DNA of 64,000 bases from NCBI RefSeq assembly GCF_000004075.3, contig NC_026656.2:13826001-13890000 (forward strand), in the 5' to 3' direction. The stretch is from Cucumis sativus. Taxonomy: Eukaryota; Streptophyta; Magnoliopsida; Cucurbitales; Cucurbitaceae. Position 1 is the first letter of the stretch. Each line of letters opens with the position of its first letter. Below, piece after piece: positions 51,319 to 63,327 of this stretch. Position numbers and translations under genes: made by a program. The notes below the pieces were generated by a model. It did no database searches. It saw only the letters and a list, made by a program, of their open reading frames with translations, and was not told where the DNA came from.

Positions 51319-53299
51319 GTTTCAAAATTTTCTTTTCTTTTCTTTTCTTTTCTTCTTTTATAATTTATAATTATAAATTTTTAATTTTAGCCTCTTCCTT
51401 TTTCAATATATAAAAAAGGTCGTTGGGTTAGCCTTAGTGTTCTGTTTGTAGAATTAATGTTTTGTTAATATGGTCATTGCAAATCAATTATAGAGAGGTC
51501 CCTTTGTTATTGTAATGAGCCCATTTTTCCTCCTTTTTTTTTAAAGAAACACAAAACTGTAACTTAGTCCCCTTTCTTTGTTCCTTATTTTACATGATAA
51601 TGTTAGATTGTTAGTAGTGCTTTTCTATAGATATATGTTATCTATTGAATAAAGAGCGGTCTTTTAATTTCTACCTAGCTCACACCTCGATCGGATCGAG
51701 GTCTTTATTGTTCTAGTTAGGAAAATTTTTAGTACTAATAATTCAAATATATGATTGTTGTTTTGAGAGTAGAGTGATTTTGAAGATGTCGATGATGAGT
51801 CCAATTGTGTTCTTTTTTATTGTTTATCATTTAGGAGATGCTAATTCGGTTTGCTACAAATAAAACCTATTAAAACCACTAAATAATACAAATGTATGAT
51901 TGTTGAGTTACCTAAACCATAGTTAATTTATGTAGTTGGAGAAATGAAGGGAACTGAATTTCAACGGAAGTGAGTATTGTGTTTTATTTTATTGAAAAGA
52001 AATTAAGAATAGAGAAACAACTAGAAGAAAGGTCGATGGTTCCAACTGTAGCAAACAATTGGTTTAGGTTCTCTTTGAAGTTTTCAATTTTCACTATCCA
52101 AACTTTGAGAAAACTCTAAAAAATGAGAGGGAAAGGAGATGGAGAATCTTTTAGGAATTCTATACAATTTGGGAGATTTTTTTTTGTTGGAGAATCTTTG
52201 CAAAATGGTTGCGTAGAGGTTATGTAGTGTATTCCATAAGTTAGAGACCTATTTATAGAGCTCTAAAGAGAACTATTTAAATCACATTTTAAGTATTTAT
52301 CAACTCTCATTTGTCTTTGAATTTATTTATTTTAATCTACAGCAAGTTGATCCTTTCATGTTTTGAATTACACTTTAGATTCTTAAAGTTGCATCTTTTC
52401 TTTAAGTACCACTAATTCATTTAATGAATAAGCAATTTGTCAACATAAATAATTGGTTTATAGGCGAAAACTTCTGTCATGAACAGCTCACATTCAATCA
52501 AATTCTCTAAATAAATTCTCTAAACAGTGGACCTATCGTCGCGAGAAAGTTGTTCATAACTCGCAACATATATTAATTTAAAAGAAACTCATACAAATTT
52601 TGGACCAAACCATTTGTAATTGTTACAAAATAGATTATAGTTATATTTAGTGTTACGAGAATAAGACAACCAATGGACAACGTAGATGAAAGACTTGAAA
52701 CTGCCTCTAGATGATGACTTCAAATTTAAGACAATTGAATTTATTTAGTCCATCGATGAAATCAATACACCCTAGACGTCTTATTTACTCTATTAGACTA
52801 AATCATTTTACTTGATTTCTTAGGATTATTTGATTCCCAAAATAAAACTAGAACAATTTCTAGATAGATAAAATAAGCGATAACTTGATCTCTAGAAGAC
52901 CGATGCTTGATTTTTGATCTATTGATCCATGGTTGTGGGGTAATTCCAAGACTAACATATTTTAGCTTTCTATAATACTTAGATCCTTTATATAGATGCC
53001 TGCAATGGTGAAACACCAAAAGGAAGAAGTTTGAATGTGAGCAAGATAAATGAAAAGGCAAAACCGAACCCCCCCCCCCCCCTGAGGCTTTAAGCCTAAT
53101 CACCACCAGATGTTAAGACCATTGAAATTTCTTAGCTATATATATAAACGAATACAAACTCGAGAAAGGAACCAATCCAGAGCTCGCATTATAATACATA
53201 AGTTCAAGGTTAGAAACATAACAAATATTTTCGGAGCTAAGAAGTAGAGTACGATGAAAATGAAATAATATTCAACAAAAGATTCAGCACTTCCCTTTC
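51319..53299. other. Convergent spacer between NOT2 and CLASRP-like genes
   Basis: Both flanking genes end here. A TTTTC microsatellite lies at about 51329-51353 and a run of 14 C at 53069-53082. An AATAAA at 51648-51653 could serve the NOT2 transcript. The remainder is AT-rich with no recognisable gene. The frame at 52798-53106 is created partly by the C run and was not accepted. Confidence 0.55.
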
Positions 53300-56200
53300 T
53301 TAATATCTTGTACGACTTCTAACCCTGCAATATTTTGGCTTATCTTATCATCAAGTTGTCCAAACACAATGAAATTGTTGCATGACTGATAATAATGCAT
53401 ACCTTGGTGAACGAGAGTAAGGAGAACGGGAATGTGAACGAGAGTAAGGAGAACGGGAATGTGAACGAGAATGGCTTCGAGAGCGGGAGCGAGAACGAGA
53501 TCGAGAACGAGAATAATATCTTCGTGACCCTCTACTTCTACTTCTACTCCTACTTCTACTACGGCGGTATCTTCTGCAGCAAGCAATCAAATCATTGTTG
53601 AGTCTCAAACTCGAACACACATAGGGTGTCAGAACAAAAAAAAAATACTACTCAGCAGGTTCAAGATCGTAAGTCATTTAGTTAAAACCTCAAAACAAGA
53701 AAAATATACCTTCTTGGTGAACGGCTGTAGCTTCTGCTGCGGCTCCGATGCCTACGACTGTTTAATCGGCTAGTTTCCGCTAACTTTTCTAGTCTCTGGC
53801 GCTCCTGCTCTCTCTTTTTAGCCATTTCTGCAGCTGTATCTTTCTTAACTGCAAGAATCATCAATTGCTCAACCATAAATGCCAAAAAAGAAATTAAAAG
53901 ATCTTGAAATAAAAATGGCTCCCATACAGAACCTTCATAAAGTCAAGGTTAGAAGGGTCCAAAACATCTATCGAACTAACTAGTGTCAAAATGACAAAGC
54001 GTCCAACATCTTAGGTCTTAGACAAGACACTTCACAATGAAAATGCAAACATACTTTGTTTATTGAGCTGTTGACTCATGATCCTCTTAAGTCTTTCCTG
54101 CGGAGTTTCTTTCTTTTCCCCCAGCTTTAAAGGCCCCCCGGAAGAACTTGCCTTCGTTAACTTTGCAAGTGCTGACGAAGTACTGTTCAAGGAAAAAAAA
54201 GGTCCAGAATTATTTCTCAAGGATTTAAATGCCCATATATATTGTGCTTGGATTCAAATACTCACGACTATTATTAGACAAGGACTTAAATGCCAATAAC
54301 TATTCTATAAACTTTAGAACATAATAACTTCACATGTAAAAGTAATTGGAAATGTATCAGCATCAGTGTTCTTAAAAGCTCAAGGTCCAATAAATCAATA
54401 GTTTTCTAGGGCCTAAGCACAACATGCAAAAACAAGAGCGGCTTTTTGTTGTGAAGCACACTAAACAAAAGTACTACATGACGAGACGCCAGACCTGCAC
54501 CTTGAACCTAGGTGCGTGATTGGGAGTGCTTTTTTAAAATACTAATCAATATCAGTTCACAGGACTTGACACTAAAGTAAATTGAGACTTTAGAAATACC
54601 TTACTGAGGGCTTTACTGCTCTGCTGCTCTTTTCTTTATCAAGTGTCACGCCAGATGCTGGATCAATATGCAATGCCTCAAGGATCCGACCAGATGATGG
54701 CCTGCATGAAAGCACAAGGGTAAGAGATGCCCATTATAAAAGTTCCATGCACATTTGCTAGTGGTTATGTTAAATCCATTTTAGGGAATATCTGAGCTTC
54801 AAAAAGGAAGCCTTCTTCCATCTTGCCGTGGGCAGTTACGCTGAAAATCCTAGGCCTGATCTATACTAAACCACACCCTCAGGTAACAAAATGGGAGAAA
54901 GCTGCAGGACAATAAAGATTGTCCAATCTATCTTCGCAATAATGAAAGGTCGAGTGCTCCGACCGGTTTATCATATCAGGCTGAGATGGAGGAGATTGTG
55001 GTGGAGATAGTCCTTCTAGCCTCGGTTCCTTGCTTTCGCCAGATCCCCCAAATTCAGTGATGAATTCAATTTTTGGAGTCTTTGGTTTGCTCCGATGAAC
55101 ATCATCAAAATGGCCATGAGAATGATGCCTTGAGTGTGACGGGGAATGTGATCTAGACCTGGATCTGCAGAATAACAGGATATAATTGTAATTTTAAAAT
55201 CATGAAAAAAAAGTAATTCAAAAAATCCAGTTTTGTCTGTAGGATCCACAAACCCTGGTAGGAAGCTCTGATTTCGATCATAACTCAAAAGACATACCTT
55301 CTAGAACGTGGATAAGCATCATAAGTTGGACTTCGTCTAGATTCCCTACACATAAAAATAGAATGCATGATTATAGACCATAGAAGTCAACTGCCATATC
55401 ATATCACTGATTTCAGTTAACAAAAGAGTAAATTTGTATCCTCTTCATATCATGAAAGAAAAGTTTATCTTTATACCGGTAAGGATCATGATGGAGGACT
55501 CTGGTACCAGTAATTCGTGCAGCTTCTCTTTCCCTTTCCCGTTCCATTTGAGATGCTTTCCTTCTCTCCTTGCGACTTAGCTTCCTCTAATAGTTTCAGA
55601 TTTTATGTTAATGAGACATTTGGTTATCAGAGAGCTGAAACAAAAGCAATATTTTTCTGAGGCAATGATGGAAGTCACTTACAATAGCAGGATCACCTTT
55701 GATTATTTCCTTTTGTCTCTTCTCTTCCTCCTTAGCCTTCTTATCCATGTAAACAAGCCATCCGTATCTTTTCACTCCAAACTCTTTTGCTATTACCTCC
55801 ATTCCTTCATCATTACTGTCATCACTATGAAAATCCTCATACTCATCATCCTCATCATCTTCATCATCACTAGCATTATCATCAGCATCTGAATTTGATT
55901 CCTCCTTCCCATCCGCCTCATAAGAAAACCCCACTTGCGAATATGATCCCTTGCTTGCAGAAGGAGGCTGTGGTTGCTGAGATCTTCATGTAAACACAAG
56001 AGAGACCATAAAAAAGTATATAAAATTCAACAGCAAAATTTTCACTCATAAAACTAACGTAAAAATAAAATTACAGAGAACAAAAGAAAATGATCAGTAG
56101 AACCAGAATCTAGAGCAAAGTTGAAATTGACACCTCAAAAAATAGTAATGATCTAAAACATAAGTCATCCTATGACGGGTAATGTATCTCAACATGAAGG

Positions 56201-57807
56201 ACGACACCAATATGAGTAAAATCATTTGCACGACAGTTGGTGGTTTGTGCTTAAGCGACCTCAATAGGCAAATCGGTAATGGGGAATTGTGAAGGGGGTG
56301 AATAGTAATGCTAAGGTGAAATTTAGGTTTCTAATAAAAATAGAATAAAATGAAAGAGAACAGTAGTCATCCTTCAGGATTAGTACAAGATTTTGAGGGC
56401 TTCCAACAACTTGTAGGAAATAGGAGTACGTTGAACTGAATATGAATATTTTCCATGCTTATTTGGCCCAATCAAGTTGTCCACACTTTGTAAGTGAGGT
56501 GATCATGTGTTAGAGATTTCGTCAAAATTGAAAAGGTGGAACTTGAAGGAGTATTTGGAATCAGAGGTGGTTATGGTTCTGAGTAATGGTGGATATATTA
56601 GATAAAATTGAAGGGCTTACACACACACACACACATGCACATAGAGAAAGAGAGAGCAGGAGAGAGAAACCTATCAGATACAAATGGAGCAGACATCTTG
56701 GCCTCCATTTCTTGATTTACGTGTTGTAAACCATCCTCATCATTAACTGTTGACATAGAATTATAGAAAGCTTTGTTATATATTTGCATTGTAATAAAAA
56801 AATATGTATACAAATAAAAATAACCTTTGCCCGTATCGCACATCCCATAAGGAAAGCAGTGGGTTTGTGCATTGAACTGTTAAAGGAGTTAAGAGTTCGA
56901 TAAAAGTAAAAAGAAGTACCCACATCCTCGACGCCGATGCTTAATTAAATCCCGATAACGCTGAAAATTAACAAACTCTTCTAACTCCTCTTCTTCCTCA
57001 GATTTTTCATGTGTTCGAATATGCCGGGATCCAGGTTCTCGGATGAAATCAAGCAAGGCACGTCCATCAAATCTGCTCAAGAAATGAAAACCTACTCCTC
57101 AACCTCAAATCATAAATCTTTTAGCCAAACAACAAATTTAAAACCAAATAGCCCTCAGATGACTAAAAGAAACGAACCGATCAATCATAACATCCTGCTT
57201 TCCATTCCAAGGAATCCTGTAGACAGAAGTTGCAACAAAAATCCCAAAAAAAGGTCAGAATTAAGGTGAAGTGGATGTCTGGATGATAAAAAATAACAAG
57301 GCCACAAAACTAATAAAACAAGCTCTAGCATTTGACAAATTTCTCTCAACAAATGATAAATTGTAACAAAAATGATCAATTATGGGCTCGAAGGTTAAAA
57401 TATTAAAGAACCTCCTGCAATTAAATCCTCAGTCCAAACAAATTGCAGAAATTCAAATAATTTAAGAATTTAATACTAAAGGCAGAAAGAAGCTGACAAC
57501 ATTAGCCAGCTACAATATCTATAACACCGGAGAAAAAAAAAATCCCAATTCGTAATATGCCCAAGTTTTTTTTATATCTAACGCAGAGAGATGAAATATA
57601 AAATTCTTACAGGCCTTGTTGGTCCTCAGTTGCTTGATAGAGACCATCATCACGGTAGACACGGCACCGAGTTCCAACGACCTGAATTGATTGCTGAGGA
57701 TCGCCACGGCGCTTGGCGAGAAAGACAGCGCGCCTTTGAGCTCGCTTTCGAGCAGCGTCCATCATGTCATGGACCTTCCTTTCGGATCTCCTCGCTTCGT
57801 GCCACAT
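53300..57807 (-). CDS. CLASRP-like SWAP-family splicing regulator with RS domain
   Basis: Thirteen exons give 561 residues: 57807-57611, 57216-57178, 57072-56924, 56746-56671, 55983-55683, 55586-55477, 55345-55298, 55164-54964, 54701-54600, 54182-54055, 53848-53710, 53573-53403 and 53324-53300. All junctions are GT-AG and in frame. The N-terminus MWHEARRSERKVHDMMDAAR and the DRFDGRALLDFI and EEFVNFQRYRDLIKHRRRG segments define the DRY_EERY (SWAP N-terminal) domain. An acidic tract follows at about 180-212, then a basic RS-rich segment, a coiled segment (AAEMAKKREQERQRLEKLAE) and a long C-terminal RS domain (about 475-561). Animal CLASRP binds CLK kinases and modulates alternative splicing. 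The plant homologue (At4g36980 from memory) is presumably a nuclear splicing regulator. The last exon is only 25 bases, and reading through its intron would add a different tail. Confidence 0.93.
53409..53462. repeat. Exact in-frame 27-bp tandem duplication in RS exon
   Basis: Two identical 27-base units (53409-53435 and 53436-53462) within exon 12 of the CLASRP-like gene encode the nonapeptide SRSHSRSPY twice. Frame is preserved. Perfect identity at all synonymous positions indicates a recent slippage or unequal exchange. Confidence 0.97.
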
Positions 57808-58519
57808 CTCTAGAAAGAAGCAATGCAAATTGCAATGGATTTCGATGGAATCGGGAAGATGGAAAAACCCTAATCCCCTTCTCTCTTCATGGAACTATCA
57901 AGTTCTTGACGATGAAGACGGTCTACCGAGCTTCAATGGCGTTGAGAAGGTTCGGAGTTTTGGACTCACACTCGATAGTTTGGGCTCTGAATAGTTTTGG
58001 GCTTTTTTATTGGCTTCGGTAGATTTATAATCTTTTTTAATAATTATAAATAGATAGAAATTTTAGAATAACACTAAGCTTTCTTTCAAAATATATATAT
58101 ATAGGTTGTAGGGTTATAACAAACCGATCAAATATTTACTACGTATAGAACAATTTTGAAAACAAAAAAAATCCACATGCTACAGTGAAAAATACCAAAA
58201 ATGCTCAAGTAAACATGTGATTAATCAGTCACACGCACGCACGAGTAATCTTTCTTTTAAATGATCGTGTACTACAATTTAAGCAAATGATTTACTATCG
58301 TTTAGGTCATGATGCGTCATATAGTTCTTCTAACGATGGAAAAAAATGCTTCAAATTTAAACAATTGTGTTGATTATGGTAAGCGATCGAATAGTTCAAT
58401 GTAAATAATCGTTAAAAACTTTCAAATCAAACGATCATGTTGACCATGTTAAACGATCGTGTTAACTATGGTAAGTGATCATTTATGTCATGCCAGCAAG
58501 ATGGTGTATTTTTTTTTTA

Positions 58520-58925
58520 AACGATGGGTAAACAATAGAAAAACGACTTCAAATATAAACGATCATGTTGACCACGGTAAACAATCGTTTAGATCATGTC
58601 AAAATGATAGTTAAACGATTTTGATATTCTCGAATATGAGGAAGATAAAGTAGATTCATAAACTTTTGTCGAAAATGATGAAGATGAAGCAAAAGATTTA
58701 AATAGAAGAATAAATCGTTTAAAGATAAAAGAAAGAAAATCTAGAAGAGAATATGAAGAAATCTAGAAGAGAAGATGAATAAGTAAAAAAAAAAAAAATG
58801 ATGAATTGTTCGCAATATTCAAGGGCAAATTTGAAAATTATGAAAATATTTTACTAGCTCATGTATTTTTGGTTTTTTGTTACACGGACTGTAAATATTT
58901 TTTTGTTTTGTAACCTTTATGTAAA
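58520..58925 (+). repeat. Dispersed repeat with CGATC-core motifs, left copy
   Basis: Starts near AAACGATGGGTAAACAATAG and continues through AACGATCATGTTGACCACGG, AATCGTTTAGATCATGTCAA and TTGATATTCTCGAATATGAG. It ends with a tail containing GATGAATTGTTCGCAATATT. Its order matches the copy at 60479-60865. Extra internal motif copies extend leftward to about 58260. Confidence 0.7.
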
Positions 58926-60139
58926 TTATTTTCTTAGTAGCCTAACTATCATGATAGACCACCAATATTTTCAACATGATCCATTAACGATAGATTTCTA
59001 TTCCATTAACGATAGATTTCTATCATTGATAGACTTTGACAGATTTTGTTGTATATACACATTTTTTAAAGATTGTATAAATGCTAATACTTTGAATTTA
59101 ATTATTATAATTACGACCACTACATTTTTTTTTATACTTTTTGGTTAATTTTATTGGAGAAAAAATTGAGTATAAAGTGTAAAAATTTATTGGAAAAAAA
59201 ATATTGTATTTTTTTTTTGTGTCGAATTAGTTTTAAAGTTTATAATGTTTATTTGTTTGTTTTGTTTTTATTATTGGGGTGGTTAATTAACATAACGATA
59301 GACATGTCATGTTTATATCAAACTAGCGTGTAAAAGAATATAAGATAAATTATACGTAGAGGTTGGAATAAGGGCATTGAGCGACCAATATTGTTTACAT
59401 GACACCCCAAGTAGATGGATGCGTGGATGAATTATTATGTTTTATTATCTACAACGTCGGATTTTTTGTATGAAATTGATCTTATGGTATTTTTTTTTGT
59501 TTAAAAAGATCTTTTAGTACAACTTGGAAATGAATGATTATATTTAAACTTGAGACCCCTTATCCATGGGTACATACAAATGTTGAGCCCTTTATGGCTT
59601 GTTACGAAATTTTGTTGTATGAAATTTTAGGAAGTCAACTAGAAAAATACTTTTCTATCCTACTTGGGAAACCATCCATTTGATCTTCTTCTTCAACTTC
59701 CTCCTCTTTTGCAGTTGTTATGTGCAAACAGACATGCAAATATCCAAACCACTAAGACACACTAAGCAGTAAGAAAACAATAAGAAAAATAAATCATACT
59801 TTACCTTTTAAACTCAGCATGGTTGCCAAGAACATCAAGAGTGATTACAACACATTCCAAATTGTTAAATATAACAAAAACAAAAATCAATAAGAAATAT
59901 TCAAATACTTAGAATAAAAGAAAGCCAATGATAGAAAAGGAAATTAAGAACTAATTTAAAGAGGTTTATGTTTAAGATTTTGAACTTTGAATTACCTCCA
60001 ACCAAGAAGTTGTGGAAGAGGAAGAAGGAGGGAGTTGCAGCGGTGGACAGAGCGGACGACAATAGGCGGACAATAATCTCTCTTGTGGCCTCTTCCTCTT
60101 TTCCTTTCAGTTTGAGTTTTGTGTTATGTGAATACAAAA

Positions 60140-60478
60140 CTCAAATATGCAGGGGATCTCTGACGCACTTTGAAAACGCCAGACAATCCACCTATTCCTG
60201 ACGCCGTAAAGTACAATGTCGAAAAAAGTGTCCTCCATTCCCGACGTTTCACTAACGACGTCAAGAAAAGTTTAATACTTCTCCTAATGCCATGCATAAC
60301 GGCGTCGAGAAACGTTTAAATTTTTTAAAAAAAGTTTTAAACTTTTTCCGACGCCATTATGCATGCCGTAGGAATTGTCAACCTTTCCCGACGAAGCTTC
60401 TGCGACGTCGGAAGAAAGACGTCTTTTATCCCGACGTCCGTGTTTTGCGTCGAAAAATACTTATTTTCTTGTAGTGTT
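60140..60478 (-). mobile_element. CACTA (En/Spm) DNA transposon terminal region
   Basis: The right limit reads TATTTTCTTGTAGTG. Its complement, CACTACAAGAAAATA, is the canonical CACTA terminal inverted repeat. Inside it lie multiple subterminal motifs built on CGACGTC/GACGCC (for example near 60238, 60254, 60303, 60351, 60387, 60404 and 60439), as expected for transposase-binding repeats. No transposase coding was found and no matching left terminus could be located. The element is therefore non-autonomous or truncated, and the left boundary here is arbitrary. Confidence 0.75.
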
Positions 60479-60865
60479 AAACGATGGAAAAAAGTTTAAT
60501 TTCAAATCTAAACGATCGTGTAGATCACACTAAACGATCGTGTTGACCAGGTAAGTAATCGTTTAGATCATATCAAAGTAATATTTAAACGATGTTGATA
60601 TTCTGAAAGATGGGCCGAAAGAAAGAAAGAGAAGATGAATAGAAATAGGAGACATAAAATTTAGAAGAGCAGCTGAAAAAATCTAGGAAGAGAATGTGAA
60701 TGAATCACAAAGAAGAAGAAAGAAAAGTGATGAATGGTCCGCAATATCAAAAACAAATCTAGAATTTATCAAAATATTTTACCGACTCTATGAACTTTTT
60801 ATTTTTATTACACATGATGTAAATATATTATAATGTTTCGTTACATTCATGAAAATTAACCTTAT
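60479..60865 (+). repeat. Dispersed repeat with CGATC-core motifs, right copy
   Basis: Begins directly at the CACTA terminus with TTAAACGATGGAAAAAAGTT. It carries CTAAACGATCGTGTTGACCA, AATCGTTTAGATCATATCAA and TTGATATTCTGAAAGATG, and a tail with GATGAATGGTCCGCAATATC. It aligns by eye through about 380 bases with the copy at 58520-58925. Confidence 0.7.
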
Positions 60866-61628
60866 TTAATGGTGTTTCAGTAGAGATTTCAAATTAATGT
60901 TGATTTGATTTTAGAAAATTTCATTTTTTTTTAATTTCCACATCCCTAATTAAAAATCAATCCTCTCTCCACTACCATATCAAGTATATGTTAGAATATA
61001 TTAATATTATACTAAAAAAATATAAATATACATCACATATATTTGTTTGGTATATAAAACGTTACATTATATAAATTGTTTTATTCAAGCAATTGTCAAA
61101 TATATCTAGTTTTTTCTATAGAAAAAATCAAATATATATTGTGTTGTTACTATATGGATCAACAATGCACCTTTCTTTTCTCCTTGAAGCTTATTGTCGA
61201 TTCTTGCTTTCATTGATGAGGATAACAAAAACATAAAAGGTAAATTGTGCTAGATTTTAGTGAAAAAAGATAACTACTCGTTTAAAAAATAAGAATTTAG
61301 ATAATTGTGCAATCGAACATACTTATTTAGGTTATATGTGTAGAAAGTCCATATAGTTAGGTGTTGGTGGGGATGTAACTATCTTTAGGTAAACAATCTA
61401 GTTTTTTATTTATATAGACAACAAACCATTTAGTTACCCAATAAAATTTTGTCACGTAAGAAACAATTTATTTTTACAAACCGAACTTTTTAACTGTATA
61501 ACAAAAATAGTTGCATTACACCCTCAAAATTATGTATCTATCTTAAAAGTCTATAGCTCAAGTTTGTGTACATCTTCAAACAAGAAAGGAAAAAACCCTA
61601 AAATAAAGGCATTATAACCTTCAAATCC

Positions 61629-61634
61629 TATAAA
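61629..61634 (+). promoter_or_regulatory. TATA box of the glucanase gene
   Basis: TATAAA lies about 180 bases before the ATG at 61812, giving a leader of about 150 bases from a start near 61660. Confidence 0.6.
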
Positions 61635-61811
61635 CAGCAAATAAAAATAAAAGGCCACATAATCAAGAAACAGAAACCTCTCATTCCCTCTTTCTTATTA
61701 ACCATCCCAATTCCTTCAAAACTCCAAACAAGCCATCGTCAGAGAAAACATTCTCGAGTCCGATCATTCTCAAACTCCTACACCCAAAATCACGACGACC
61801 TCGAGCTAGCC

Positions 61812-63327
61812 ATGACCGGCGCCACATTTGCCATTGCGGTCACATGGACCGTTCTAATAGTCGTTACAACAACGATCACCAGTGTGGTGCAGGCGCACTT
61901 GGGTGCGAATTGGGGTACAATGGCATCCCACCCATTGAACCCTAATATTGTGGTGAACTTGCTCGAGGACAATGGGATCAAGAAGGTGAAGTTGTTTGAT
62001 TCTGATTCTTGGACTGTGAGTGCATTGGCTGGTTCCAAAATTGAAACCATTGTTGGCATTCCTAATGACCAACTTGAGAGCTTGGCTTCTGATTATAACC
62101 ATGCTAAGGATTGGGTTAAGGAGAACGTCACCGCTCATATTTATGATGGAGGCGTCAATATAAGGTTCCTTTTAATTTCTCTTTTTATTAGTAGATTATT
62201 ACAAATGTTTAAGTCTGTGTGTATTAGATTATTACAAAATGACTTAATAATCACGTTCAAATGTATATTAAGACAATATAAATAATTAGAATTGAAACAT
62301 CACTAATTTTCAATAGTACAAATGAGGAGTAGAAAAATTGAACAACGAATCTCTTAGTCTTCAATACACACAAATTCTAATTGAGTTAAGTCTTTGTTGG
62401 GTTTGTCACTAAATCCCTAAACCTTCTTCATAGTCATGTTGTGTATTTTCTTAAAATTTGGTTTCTGGACAATTTTCTACTAAATATATATATAGAGGCC
62501 GCATTTAAACTATAACTTTGCTTATAGGTTATTTGTTATTTTAATTTACTAATTTATTTTTGTGGCATTTAAGTTATAATTAATTTAACCTGAAATATAA
62601 ATGAAAAAAAAAGCCATAATTAATGAACTAATTTAACTATTTTTCCAAATGAAAACATCCACAGGTACATAGCTGTGGGCAATGAACCATTTTTAACAGC
62701 TTACAATGGCACCTACATAAAGCTAACATTTCCAGCCATGCAAAACATACAAAAAGCTCTCGATGAAGCCGGCTACAGCAAGAAGATAAAAGTAACATGC
62801 CCATTGAACGCCGACGTCTACGAGTCAGCCACAAACCAGCCCTCTGACGGGCAATTCCGATCAGATATCCTCGACGAGATGAAAGATATAGTCCGCTTCC
62901 TGAGTAGGAACGATGCTGCTTTCATGGTGAACATTTATCCCTTCCTTAGTCTCTACCTGAACTCTGACTTTCCCGTAGATTTTGCCTTCTTCGATGAAAA
63001 CGGGAAGTCGATAAACGACAAGGGAAAGAAGTATACAAATGTATTCGATGCAAACTTCGACACGTTAGTTTGGTCGTTGAAGAAGATCGGTCTTGGAGAT
63101 TTGAAGATCATAGTAGGGGAAGTCGGGTGGCCGACGGATGGTAATAAGTTTGCTACTGTGGAGTTGGCAAAGAGGTTTTATGATGGCTTGTTGAAGAAGT
63201 TGGCCAGCAAGAAGGGGACTCCCATGAGGCCAAATGAGAAGTTGGAAGTGTATTTGTTCGGCCTTTTAGATGAGGATTTGAAAAGCATTCAACCTGGCTT
63301 CTTTGAGCGTCATTGGGGTCTTTTCAG
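61812..63327 (+). CDS. GH17 glucan endo-1,3-beta-glucosidase, 3' end beyond window
   Basis: Two exons, 61812-62164 and 62665-63327, encode the first 338 residues. The second ends at a GT donor in phase 2, so at least one exon lies to the right. A signal peptide (MTGATFAIAVTWTVLIVVTT..., about 1-28) precedes HLGANWGTMASHPLNP. The GH17 barrel shows the acid/base Glu125 in YIAVGNEPF and the nucleophile Glu270 in KIIVGEVGWPTDG. The landmarks PLNADVY, NIYPFLSLY and YLFGLLDED also match the glucan endo-1,3-beta-glucosidase 5/6/8-like clade. Those proteins usually continue with HWGIF...KFPLDLSG, a C-terminal X8 (CBM43) callose-binding domain and sometimes a GPI signal, none of which is in the window. 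It likely hydrolyses callose at the wall or plasmodesmata. Confidence 0.93.

Larger units (their letters stand above)
57960..61628. other. Repeat-rich spacer left of the glucanase gene
   Basis: No host gene is visible. The interval holds two copies of a dispersed repeat, a CACTA transposon end and a short 22-bp tandem duplication (58980-59023), listed separately or in the findings. A purine-rich, slightly GC-richer island at 59690-60140 could belong to the interior of the CACTA element. The promoter of the CLASRP-like gene lies at the left end. Confidence 0.55.

Noticed and set aside
52798..53106. 102-codon minus-strand frame with a glycine run
   Set aside because: The glycines come from a 14-base C homopolymer, and the remainder has no recognisable features.
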